Positions 8,409 through 17,700 of a stretch of 64,000 bases of DNA are shown in pieces. The first letter of the stretch is position 1. Every line of letters starts with the position of its first letter. Under the pieces are notes generated by a model. That model saw nothing but the letters and a program-made list of their open reading frames with translations. It had not been told where the DNA came from and did no database searches. Source of the DNA: Maridesulfovibrio zosterae DSM 11974 (GTDB lineage: Bacteria; Desulfobacterota; Desulfovibrionia; Desulfovibrionales; Desulfovibrionaceae); assembly GCF_000425265.1 (NCBI RefSeq), contig NZ_KE384343.1, positions 236,774 through 300,773 on the forward strand, read 5' to 3'. Made by a program: the position numbers and the translations under genes.

Positions 8409-9173
8409 TTAAAGAATTTTTTGCTGAGAGCGTCCAAATAGTGCTGCACCGAGTGCTCCAGCAAAATCCGGCTCATCAGGAATGAGGGGATTTATAAATA
8501 AAGAGTCTTGTAACATCTTGATAACACAACTGTTATTTGCCACTCCTCCGGCAAAGACCAATGGTTCAACAAGTCCGACTCTGTTCAGCATATTGGTTGT
8601 TCGCCGAACAATAGATCCGTGCAGTCCAAGAGCTATATCGTGCGGATTTTTACCTTGGGCCATAAGTGAAGTCGCCTCTGTCTCAGCAAAAACAGTACAC
8701 ATGCTGTTGATTTGTAGAGGTTCACTGCCTTCAAGAGCATATGAACCAAAGTCTTCAATCGGTATTTGGAAAACCGTGGAAAGGTGTTCCAGAAATTTTC
8801 CTGTACCGGCTGCGCAGCGGTCATTCATCTCGAACTTAGCAACTTTACCGTTTTTAAATAGAGATATAGCCTTGGTGTCCTGTCCGCCGATATCAAGAAT
8901 GGTACGGGCTTCGGGGAACAGATGTGATATCCCAAGAGCATAAGCTTTAATTTCGGTAAGGGAGGTGCAGGGTGTACCAGTAAGCTCTTCGGTCATGAGT
9001 TTACGGCCGTATCCTGTTGCAGAAATAAGATCGACTTTCACGCCGTCCATAATTTTTTTAATCTGTGAAGCCGGGTCAAAGGTCGTCGGAAGTTTGCGTT
9101 TCAAGATAATTTTATCACCGTCAAGCACGACCAGTTCCATTGACCGCGAGCCAATGTCAATTCCTGCAATCAT
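8409..9173 (-). CDS. Acyl-CoA dehydratase activase (BcrAD/BadF/HgdC ATPase)
   Basis: A 254-aa ASKHA-fold ATPase. It has the N-terminal phosphate loop (AGIDIGSRSMELVVLDG), the second phosphate motif (ILDIGGQDTKAI), the cluster cysteine in NDRCAAGTGKFLE, a second cysteine in NSMCTVFAETEA, and the adenosine motif VFAGGVANN. Activases of this family are homodimers sharing one 4Fe-4S cluster; they spend ATP to send low-potential electrons to a dehydratase or reductase partner. ATG 9173 is chosen because AAGGAAGG stands upstream. The adjacent upstream gene is the double-cubane reductase, its expected partner. The two lie in one transcription unit with a 149-base spacer. Confidence 0.92.
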   Translation of the reverse strand: MIAGIDIGSRSMELVVLDGDKIILKRKLPTTFDPASQIKKIMDGVKVDLISATGYGRKLMTEELTGTPCTSLTEIKAYALGISHLFPEARTILDIGGQDTKAISLFKNGKVAKFEMNDRCAAGTGKFLEHLSTVFQIPIEDFGSYALEGSEPLQINSMCTVFAETEATSLMAQGKNPHDIALGLHGSIVRRTTNMLNRVGLVEPLVFAGGVANNSCVIKMLQDSLFINPLIPDEPDFAGALGAALFGRSQQKIL

Positions 9174-9194
9174 ATGCCTTCCTTGTCCAAGAGG

Positions 9195-9215
9195 GGGGGA
9201 GAGCATGTCTCCCCC
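9195..9215. terminator. Intercistronic hairpin between reductase and activase
   Basis: GGGGGAGA pairs with TCTCCCCC around a 5-base loop. On the minus strand it lies between the reductase stop and the activase start, with no good T-run. It more likely tunes the ratio of the two products or mRNA decay than acts as a full stop. Confidence 0.5.
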
Positions 9216-9322
9216 GTTTGTTGATTTTATTTTTTAGCACTCAATAAAACGCAGGATAGAGCCTGTTTGAGTTCTTAATCTTTCTTATGGAAAAGATGCT
9301 AAGATCAGATTGACGTAGCTCT

Positions 9323-10600
9323 TTATGAGATCATCTCAACAAATGCTTCAACTCTGGTTTTCAGCTGTTCAACATCTTCCATGCTGTAATCTGTCTCAAT
9401 AGCCAGCATTGGAACTTCTGATTCAGCCAGAGTCTTTTCCACTTTGAAAGTCTCGTGGGTGTATGGCTGACAAAACATAAGTGAATAGTGAATTACTCCA
9501 TCTACTTTTGTTTCTTCGGCAAGCTTTTTGATGTTGTCCAGTCGTTCGTTGTTAGGAGTGAAGCATGCACAGTCTATTTTCATATAACGTTCACAGATGG
9601 CATCAATCATTTCTTCAACAGTTTCGCCTGATTCATCTACTAAATCACGAGTGTTACGAGTTCCGATACAGGATTCTTCTGACACAACTACAGCACCTGA
9701 GCTTTCAATAATATAAGGCAGTTTCCAGTTCGGTACTGCCATAGGACAGCCTGCCAGCATAAGACGAGGTGTATTTTCGGGTACGATACCTTCGTTTTTG
9801 GCAATGCGTTCTTCTATCTGGTCGCAGAGGGTATTTATTGACTGTGTGAAGCGGACTGGATCGTCATAAAAGCTGACCTGATTAATGAGCAGAACATCAC
9901 GGCCTGAAATTGGTGTTGGTGTTGCCGCACGCAGGGTGTTGAGACGCTGGAGAGCACGTCTTTTGTCATTAACTGTTTTAATACCTTGCTTGAGTGATTC
10001 GGCAGTAATCTTTTTACCGGTAATTTTTTCCAACTCATCTTTAAAACGGAGTACTTCTGATTTCCAGAGTTCTCTGTCAGAAGCTTCTTTGCGCTGGGGG
10101 ATTTCCATAATATGCATTGGTGCCATCTCACCGAATGCTTCATATGCTTTCTTTTTGCCGTCACAAGTGGTTTCGCCAATGATCAGGTCACATGATTCTG
10201 TGTAGGGGCAAATCTTTGCCATTTTAAAACCGATAAAAGATTTAATGAGAGCACATGTGTTACGGGGAACAATTGTTTCTGCTGCTTCAGTACCGGCATC
10301 AGCCCCTGCGCAAAGGCCTACTTGAATAGCATCTACAGCAAGAGAGAGTTCTTCCGGAACAAAAACACAGAACGTTCCGATTATTTTGCGGCCTTGGGCT
10401 TTGGCATCCATAAGCTCCTTGATTCTAAGTCCGTGTACTTCGGAAAGAACGAAATCTAAATATTCCATGCCCTGCAAGCGACCCTGCTGGCTCATGTATA
10501 TATCACCATAGAATTTACCAAGTACTTCCAGAAGCCCGTCATGAGCCTCAATATCAAGATTAAGATTTTCCCACATTTCTTTATAAGATGGCTGTGTCAT
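9323..10600 (-). CDS. Double-cubane-cluster reductase, 2-hydroxyacyl-CoA dehydratase (HgdB) family
   Basis: A 425-aa protein of the HgdB/BcrC superfamily. Cysteine landmarks are GTFCVFVPEEL, CAGADAGTE, PRNTCALIKSF, GETTCDGKKK, LAGCPMAVPNWK, SEESCIGTR and HYSLMFCQPYT. The single-subunit form next to a lone activase, with no CoA transferase or second dehydratase subunit nearby, fits the double-cubane cluster proteins (DCCP) with an Fe8S9 cluster described by Jeoung and Dobbek. DCCP reduces small molecules such as acetylene in vitro; its natural substrate is unknown. GGGAG precedes ATG 10600. It starts head-to-head with the SidJ-like gene across a 200-base region holding inverted repeats. Confidence 0.87.
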   Translation of the reverse strand: MTQPSYKEMWENLNLDIEAHDGLLEVLGKFYGDIYMSQQGRLQGMEYLDFVLSEVHGLRIKELMDAKAQGRKIIGTFCVFVPEELSLAVDAIQVGLCAGADAGTEAAETIVPRNTCALIKSFIGFKMAKICPYTESCDLIIGETTCDGKKKAYEAFGEMAPMHIMEIPQRKEASDRELWKSEVLRFKDELEKITGKKITAESLKQGIKTVNDKRRALQRLNTLRAATPTPISGRDVLLINQVSFYDDPVRFTQSINTLCDQIEERIAKNEGIVPENTPRLMLAGCPMAVPNWKLPYIIESSGAVVVSEESCIGTRNTRDLVDESGETVEEMIDAICERYMKIDCACFTPNNERLDNIKKLAEETKVDGVIHYSLMFCQPYTHETFKVEKTLAESEVPMLAIETDYSMEDVEQLKTRVEAFVEMIS

Positions 10601-10679
10601 GGCAAAAAACTCCCGTATTGATTACGATAAAGGTTGGTGTTGAGTCTTTTTGAAATAAATGAGTTAAATGTTTAGGACA

Positions 10680-10731
10680 AATAGATTAAATCTATTAAAA
10701 CAGCTCGATATAATCTTGTTATCTAATAACA
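10680..10731. promoter_or_regulatory. Two inverted repeats in the divergent promoter region
   Basis: AATAGAT-TAA-ATCTATT lies at 10680-10696 and TGTTAT-CTA-ATAACA at 10717-10731. Both lie between the divergent reductase and kinase-fold genes. They may be operators or fold as small hairpins; no regulator gene sits beside them. Confidence 0.35.
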
Positions 10732-10803
10732 TGACTGTTCGTGCTGGCTTAAATTTTGACTTTCAGTTACCCCTTCGATCATACATTGATTAAGAGGGAC
10801 AAA

Positions 10804-12378
10804 TTGGAAAAAACGCAAGCAACTGCCTATGCATTAGGGTTGACGCCTGAAAGAGAATTCAGTGCAGCATATATGGATTTGAGAAATTTGAGAGGGCTGC
10901 TGCAAAAAGAGCCTGACTGTGCCGATAATACTGTTATCAGTGCTGTATGGGATATTCTTATAGAGCAAAGGTACAGTGAACAGCGTATGTCCCAGCTTTT
11001 ATACCGTGAATGTGCCAAGGTTCTTGCTGCAGTAGGGTCTGGAAGTTCAGATCAGTCCATATCTCGTATGGCTTTACAGATGCAGATTCAGGCTGCTTCG
11101 ACCTGCAAAGAATACGCATCTATCGAAGCTTCCGGAGGTCTTGGACTCCTGCCTTTTGATGTCTGCCTGCCGGAACATCCAGCTCCATTTAGTGGTTTTG
11201 CACCGTCTATCAAATGGGAGAATCTGCTTAAATTGGCAGAGGTACAGGGGACTCCAGTTTTCTCCGGGCGCAGTGCGGTGATGAAATCTTCCGGTGATAA
11301 TCAGATTTTTGCGGTTAAAATTTTACGTAAAGGTGAAGATCCAAACAGTCTCCACATGGAGGGACGCTGGATGGATATGTTGCAGCATGATGCCCTTAAG
11401 TGTGAAGTTCGCTTTGACTGCCCGCGTCCATACACCATATCCGGTCATGTTGTGTTCAGGATAGTTGGCCTTCCAGAGGAAGCTCCTGATAATCTGCATG
11501 AAGAATGTTATGCTATGGGATACCATGCCCATAGCGATTACTTTGTTTATCCTAATGATGACCGGGTAGATAAACGCAGTTCAGCTTTTGATCTGTTGGA
11601 AATAATGGGCCGTAATTCCTATATTCTCGGCAGACTTGCGGGGCAGGGGGTTGTACACGATGCCCCTATTCCTCTATTTCATAACAGGGTGCAGGCTACA
11701 CGGCGTACTGATGAAGGTATCTATGAATGGCGGAGATTCGGACGGCTGGACCGCTGGCTTGATTCCTGCCGCTATCCAAATTTCGGTTTATCAGGTTTGC
11801 GTGACTTTGAACATTTTCAATTAATTAAACCGGGGCGTGATTCATTTTACTGGGCTATAGGTTCTCATTTTATGTCTGTACTCCTTGTGCTGGGAAGCTG
11901 GTTCAGAGCGCAGGAACCGGAACTTTGCGGTCTTGACGAAAAAGGCAATCCCGTTGATGCCCGCCATTTGTTTGATCCTGAATTTTTTGAGCAGGCGATT
12001 ATGGAGTGCTTCAGCCATTATTATAGTGGATTTACAGGTAAAATATTTCAAGGTGAAATAAATCTCCATCTTACTGAGTTGGTTGAGTCAATGATCAATG
12101 AGATGGGCGTTGATAATCATATGTTCGAATTTATGCGTGTGGTGGATCAGGAAATACTAGAAGATGAAGAGTTTCGTAAATACCTTGTTAAATGCGGTAT
12201 GGCCCCTGAAAAAGCGCATAGTATAGAGAAAAATAAAGAAGACATTCCACTGACTACAGGTCCGCATCTGGGCAATTTTAACGGAGCTATTTCACTTCCT
12301 GAAATAATAGAATGGTCAGCCATGGCTGCCGGATGCTGTATTGCTGCTAAATCTTTGGGAGACAGGTGGAGTCTTTAG
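10804..12378 (+). CDS. Protein kinase-fold protein, SidJ-related pseudokinase candidate
   Basis: A 524-aa soluble protein. A kinase-like N-lobe is visible: FAVKILRKGED (beta-3 lysine near residue 172), then HMEGRWMDML (candidate helix-C glutamate near 184). The C-lobe has GRLAGQGVVHDAPIPLFHNR (near 275-290), where a catalytic-loop-like H-D-...-N occurs but the canonical HRD is altered, followed by RRFGRLDRW. This resembles the SidJ family, pseudokinases that use ATP to glutamylate proteins (Legionella SidJ needs calmodulin). The last 40 residues (GPHLGNFNGAISLPE) are conserved-looking. There is no signal peptide. The start is TTG 10804 because GAGGG lies 6 bases upstream; the frame is open from 10756. 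The family assignment is from memory of motifs and needs a profile search; the kinase-like fold is better supported than glutamylation. Confidence 0.6.
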   Translation: MEKTQATAYALGLTPEREFSAAYMDLRNLRGLLQKEPDCADNTVISAVWDILIEQRYSEQRMSQLLYRECAKVLAAVGSGSSDQSISRMALQMQIQAASTCKEYASIEASGGLGLLPFDVCLPEHPAPFSGFAPSIKWENLLKLAEVQGTPVFSGRSAVMKSSGDNQIFAVKILRKGEDPNSLHMEGRWMDMLQHDALKCEVRFDCPRPYTISGHVVFRIVGLPEEAPDNLHEECYAMGYHAHSDYFVYPNDDRVDKRSSAFDLLEIMGRNSYILGRLAGQGVVHDAPIPLFHNRVQATRRTDEGIYEWRRFGRLDRWLDSCRYPNFGLSGLRDFEHFQLIKPGRDSFYWAIGSHFMSVLLVLGSWFRAQEPELCGLDEKGNPVDARHLFDPEFFEQAIMECFSHYYSGFTGKIFQGEINLHLTELVESMINEMGVDNHMFEFMRVVDQEILEDEEFRKYLVKCGMAPEKAHSIEKNKEDIPLTTGPHLGNFNGAISLPEIIEWSAMAAGCCIAAKSLGDRWSL

Positions 12379-12381
12379 GAA

Positions 12382-14688
12382 TCATCTTACCTCGAACTTT
12401 ACAGAGTCAGTTCTTCCTATTTCATCGGAAACAGAAATTCTGTGCCTCCCTATTCCTACTTCAGCGAACAGTTTCTTATCAGACGGCCCTTCCCCAATTA
12501 AACGTCCGTCCAGAAACCAGTGTAGTCTTCCACTGTCAGATCCTGCTTCAGCTTTAAGGGATATTTTCTGGAATTTAAGTGGGGTATCCTTGCGTAGCAA
12601 GTAGGGAGTATTGGTCGCCGGAGAGATGATTTGGGGGGCTATACCAGCCGGAATAAGATCACAATCAGGAGCAAGTGGCGGCATTTGCGGAACTTCCAGA
12701 TTGTTTTCAGAACGCCAGTGTGCAAGTTTTGCAGGAATTGTGCGGATGATTTTTTTTCTTATATTCTGGCGGTCAAGACATTCACCGGACAGGCGGTAGC
12801 CGGACCTTGCATCAACAAAAATCTGTCGGCACAGTTTGCACGGATGCAGCACTGTTTTTCCTGCTAAAATCTGCATGGTTGCGAGTTCTGTACAAAATGG
12901 TCCTGGTAACTGGTGGCTGTGAGCGCAGACCTTAACTTCCGTTATACCTGAGCCTTCTGGGCTGGGCGGTAACTTGCCGCCGGGTGCAGCTGTGCGAAGC
13001 AGATCAAATAGAATCGGCCCTGCATGCATTGCTCCTGATATTCCTTTACGCGGTCTGCCGTCAGGATTTCCTACCCATACTCCTATGGCGTAATCTCCGG
13101 AAATTCCTAGAGCCCATGCATCCCTGTGTCCAAAAGATGTTCCTGTTTTCCATGCTGTTTCGGGCATATCTCTGGTCAGCATCCATGTTTCATTCATATC
13201 CGGCCTGGTTACTGATGAAAGAATGTTTATTGTCATCCATGCTGCTTCGGGAGATATAAGTTGTGTTTCAATTTTTTTGTTTGCCGGGGTGAACGATAAT
13301 TGCCTATATCTGCCATGATCAGCAAGGGATGCATAAAGATTTGTAAGCTCGGTTAGTTTTATTTCGCAGCCTCCGAGAGCAAGCGGCAGACCATATTGCA
13401 TGGGTGATTTATCAAGAGTACTGATCCCTCCTTCTTTTAGAAGGTCGATAAATTCAGCAACTCCTGTAAGCGCCAGCGTATTGACCGCAGGAACATTTAG
13501 AGATTTTGCAAGAGCCTGCTTTACCGTAATCTGTCCCTTCCATGTTCGGTCATAATTTTCCGGTGAATAGCCTGAATAATCTACGGGAATATCATAGAGA
13601 AAAGTTTGAGGAGTTAGTTTTCCCTGATCAAAAGCAAGTGCGTAAAGGAATGGTTTAAGTGTTGATCCCGGTGAGCGTTTTGTTTCGGTCAGGTCAATGG
13701 CTCCCCCGTAACTATGCTCAAAAAAGTCTGCCGAACCGACCAAGGCTATGATTTCTCTGGTAGGAATATGAATGATAACGCAGGCTGCATTATCAATATC
13801 CTGCATGCGCAAACGGGCTACATGAGTTTTGACGATGTCTTGCGCAGCTTCCTGTAAGGGGAAGTCGAGAGTTGTATAAATTTCAGCAGAACTGCCGCAT
13901 CGCTCAAATACCATACGACCAAAGTGAGGGGCCTTGAGCGGGATGTGTCTTACTTGTTTTGGTAGTGGCAGTTTCAGATTACGTTCTACTTCTTCAGTAG
14001 GAAAAACTCCTTTTTTTTTCAATTGAAGCATAACTTGGTTACGGCCTTCCATTGCCTGCTGTGGATGTCTCAAGGGATCATAGTAAACCGGACCACGTGG
14101 GATAGTTGTCAGTAAAGCTGATTCTCCTAGAGATAGGATAGAAGGGGCATGACCGAAATAGAAGTGTGCAGCAGCTCCAACCCCTTCAATATTTCCGCCG
14201 TAGGGAAGCATATTCAAATATATTTCCAGCAGTTCATCATTGGTGTGATGAAGCTTAAGTTGCACAGCCCTGAATGATTCAATTAATTTGGAATAAAAAG
14301 TACGGGGTTTGGGTTCTGCCATGCGCGCTATCTGCATCGGGATGGTCGAGGCTCCTGACACAATCCGTCCGGCAATTATATTTGTAACAGCTGCTCTGAT
14401 TGCTGAGAAAAAGTTTATCCCCGGATGGTATTCAAACCAGCTGTCTTCGGAGGCAATTAAAGATTTTTTTAATATGGGTGAGATGTCCTTTAATTCAGTA
14501 TGCATGCGCCTGGCTCCATCCGGTGGCAGAAAAATGCGCAGCACGCCTCCTTTACGGTCTTTCACCACTGTAGCAGTTTCAGGATGGAGTTTATGTTCGG
14601 GAAAAGGTGAGCACAAATCTAAAACATAGAATGCCGCAACAAAACAGAAGATAATTCCCGATAAAATAAGAATAATTTTTTTTAGCAT
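12382..14688 (-). CDS. pbpC: Penicillin-binding protein 1C
   Basis: A 768-aa bifunctional peptidoglycan synthase. One N-terminal membrane anchor (~5-25) is followed by a GT51 transglycosylase domain with catalytic Glu in ASEDSWFEYHPG and the SGASTIPMQIAR and EIYLNMLPYGGNIEGVGAAA motifs. The transpeptidase domain has SPGSTLKPFLY (SxxK), KSLN (SxN) and WKTGTSFGHRDAW (KTG). The last ~90 residues form the BiPBP_C domain, which marks the 1C class. It acts at the periplasmic face of the inner membrane. It lies directly downstream of the alpha-2-macroglobulin gene, as in E. coli. It converges on the kinase-fold gene, with 3 bases between the stops. Confidence 0.95.
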   Translation of the reverse strand: MLKKIILILSGIIFCFVAAFYVLDLCSPFPEHKLHPETATVVKDRKGGVLRIFLPPDGARRMHTELKDISPILKKSLIASEDSWFEYHPGINFFSAIRAAVTNIIAGRIVSGASTIPMQIARMAEPKPRTFYSKLIESFRAVQLKLHHTNDELLEIYLNMLPYGGNIEGVGAAAHFYFGHAPSILSLGESALLTTIPRGPVYYDPLRHPQQAMEGRNQVMLQLKKKGVFPTEEVERNLKLPLPKQVRHIPLKAPHFGRMVFERCGSSAEIYTTLDFPLQEAAQDIVKTHVARLRMQDIDNAACVIIHIPTREIIALVGSADFFEHSYGGAIDLTETKRSPGSTLKPFLYALAFDQGKLTPQTFLYDIPVDYSGYSPENYDRTWKGQITVKQALAKSLNVPAVNTLALTGVAEFIDLLKEGGISTLDKSPMQYGLPLALGGCEIKLTELTNLYASLADHGRYRQLSFTPANKKIETQLISPEAAWMTINILSSVTRPDMNETWMLTRDMPETAWKTGTSFGHRDAWALGISGDYAIGVWVGNPDGRPRKGISGAMHAGPILFDLLRTAAPGGKLPPSPEGSGITEVKVCAHSHQLPGPFCTELATMQILAGKTVLHPCKLCRQIFVDARSGYRLSGECLDRQNIRKKIIRTIPAKLAHWRSENNLEVPQMPPLAPDCDLIPAGIAPQIISPATNTPYLLRKDTPLKFQKISLKAEAGSDSGRLHWFLDGRLIGEGPSDKKLFAEVGIGRHRISVSDEIGRTDSVKFEVR

Positions 14689-14729
14689 TGCAAAACTGAC
14701 TTTACTGTCAGCGTATTATAAGTGCAGAG

Positions 14730-14775
14730 GAATGTGAACCCAGAGGGAAATTTATTTCCCTCTGGGTTCACATTC
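14730..14775. terminator. 21-base-pair perfect hairpin between the macroglobulin gene and pbpC
   Basis: The left arm 14730-14750 pairs fully with 14755-14775 around a 4-base loop. It begins one base after the macroglobulin stop codon. There is no T-run on the minus strand, so it is probably a partial terminator or an mRNA stabiliser that lowers pbpC expression. TATAAT at about 14710-14720 on the minus strand might give pbpC its own promoter. Confidence 0.65.
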
Positions 14776-17700
14776 TTATTTAATAGTCATCTTGCCTAGA
14801 TCTGTTGCTGCGGAGACAGATGGGTCGTACATCGCTTCTACCTGCGCCGGAGGAATCTTGAATTCTCCGCGAGTAACAGCACGAAGCAGAGTTACTTGCT
14901 CTACACTTCCTTTGTCGGAAATATCAGAGAACACCAGTATTCTGTCATCTCGAATATCTACATGGTCGGCCTGAACGTTTCCATTTTGAATCCATGGCAG
15001 ATCTTCTCGTGAAGCCAGTTTGTTGTTTTCCGGTTCAAGACCGGACGGTAACAGGCAGTTTGTAACAGTGTTGGCGACACTGGTTCCTGATGAAGTTACT
15101 GTCGTGCGCATGGCGACTAACTGTCCTTGTCTGATACTGGAAACATCCAATGGTTCTCCTTCACGGGTTAGGAATTCACGTTTGATGACGAGTCCTTTGG
15201 AATACGGTTTCCAACTTTCCAGTTCCGGTACAGCGCGGGTATTGATTGCCCAGATGGATGTTCCGTCTTTGGGGGCAGAGTCCAGTTCTATAGATAATTG
15301 TTTATCTCCGGTAACTGTTACATGAGCCGTTCCGTTTCGATTAAAAGACGCAAGTTCTTTGCCGTTACTCATTATCCGTCCGGATGGAAACGTTGCTGAT
15401 TTTGTCTGAGCAAAGAAAGTGCCAAGGGCCAGAAAGCCAAGAGCATTGTCCTGCGTTACATTTTTGCCTGTGTCTGCCATAAGATTAGATAGTTTGCCAG
15501 CAAGCTTAACTATAGCATCGTCAGTGCGGTCTGATTCCATGCGTATCAGCAGCTCAAGAGCCATGTCACGGACAGGACTGCTGAACTGATTGTCCTTGTC
15601 TTGCCCTGCAAGTTTTGCTGGTTTTGCTGAGATCAGCTCATGGTAGGCAGCCATATCTCCGGAAGCTGCAAAAGCTCCTGCAAGCATGGTCAGGGACAAT
15701 TTATCCATAGCAGCTGTTTTCTGTTCCCGCATATAGTTCATGGGGCCATGCATCACTTTGCCGGTACGGGACAGCACATACATTGCATAAGCCGGAAGAC
15801 GATAAGTGTGATCATCAAGTATGGTACTGGCTTTATCCGCTACATATCGTTTAGCTCCGTTTAAGAGCATAGTATCTACCTGATAACCTGATATACTGGC
15901 CTGATACAGGAAATGGAGTGCATAAACAGATATCCATGGTTCAGCCCTGTTTTCACCGGGCCACATGGAGAATCCACCGTCAGAAGTCTGCATCATGGAT
16001 AATCTGCTTAGAGCAGACTGCACCATGTACTGTGGTGATCTGTTTTTGAAGCTTTCCGGTGAAAGCTCACGAGACAGCTCTGGAAATTTCAACAGTGGAA
16101 AGGCTTGAGAAACAGTCTGTTCTGCACACCCGTAGGGATAACGCAGTAGGTAATCGAGTTTACCGGCGAGGCGCAGCATAGGTTGATTACCAACCAGAAG
16201 GGTACGCTCAAAAGTCTCTATCCTCATTCCTGACAGGTCGGCAGGAATGTTTGTTGATTTATCTTTTATAAAACCGGATTGACTTGAACGCTGCACAGGC
16301 AATGCTGCACGAATGTTTATGTCTACACTGGTTTCAGTTTTTTCTTTGTTCCCTTCGGCAGATATTTTGAAGATCGTTTTACCAAGTTCTTTACCTACCT
16401 GAGTTTTAAAAAATGCCGTTTTCTGTCTACCTGTAGGAATTTCAAAGCCGTCATGATTCATTTCGGTTTTGAAAGCTCCACTTGTTTTAATTGCAACAGA
16501 AAAATTACCGCCATTCGGAGTGTCATTGCGTACGCTGACCGGGATGTCAAAAGTTTCTTCCGGTGCAAGAAAACGTGGTAGAGTCGGAGTAATCATCAGC
16601 GGTGACCGCACGGTCATGAGCATTGATGCTGAACCGAATCTTTTGCCGTCGGTAACCACTGTCATTATACGCAGTGCGCCGCTGAAATCAGGAATTTGAG
16701 CATCAAATGATGCCTGTCCTGATTTATCCGCAGTGATGACACCGGACCAGAAGGTAACAGGCTTGACTCTTTTAATAGAGCCGCTACCTGCAAACTGTTT
16801 CATCATAGCCAGTTCCATGCCACCGCCGGCAGGTGAATTATTAACAGGACCTGCATCAGGCATGAGTAGACCGAATGTATCAGACCAGCTTACAGCAAGG
16901 GCTCTCTTCGCATAGAAGTAGTCAAAAGGATTTGGCGTTTTGTGATTGTTGAGACGCAGTATTCCCTCGTCTACAGCCGCAATAGTCAGCTTTGCTCCCG
17001 GCTTGGTTTTGATCTTCATAGACACAATACGGTCCGGTCGGGTTGTTTTGGGAGCACTGATTTTAACTGCAAGCTTATTTGAGTCACGGTCAACAAAAAT
17101 GGGAACTGCTCCAACCGCGCGGGCAGATGATCCTGTTTCAAGTTTATTGACTGAGCGGATTAATGTTGCAGTAACGTATGCATTTGTACTGATTCCCTTT
17201 TGAACCGGAACATTGATGGTCGCAGTGTTGCCTTTAACATTTAGAGTTTTCATCCAGCGAATGGAGCGGTCTTCAATTGTAACCAGCATTTTTCCAGCAA
17301 AGGGTGTCCGTACTTGATACTGGGCTGTTTCACCTACTTTGTAGTCTCCCTTGCGGGTGGGAATAATTTCAAGTCTGGCCGGATTTTCAAGTGCCCAGGG
17401 AGAATAGCCCCATCCTCCGCAGAAGAAATCAGCCTGTGCTGCAACTCCTGACTCTGGATCACTTAAAATAACACGGTAGCTGCCGAACTCAGCCGGGCTG
17501 ACATTAAAACTGCCTAGAGCATCCTTCGGAGACAGTTCCCGTGTTTCTATAAGCTGTGGGTCACGCTCTGTTACATATTGGTATGAACCTGATGGAGTTG
17601 CCCTGACAATTGTCTGCCAGCGGTCACGGTAAAGGTGCATGATCAATTTGGGAGCTTTGGTCTTTTTTCCGGATGGGGTCAGGGTTATGTAGTCAAGTTT

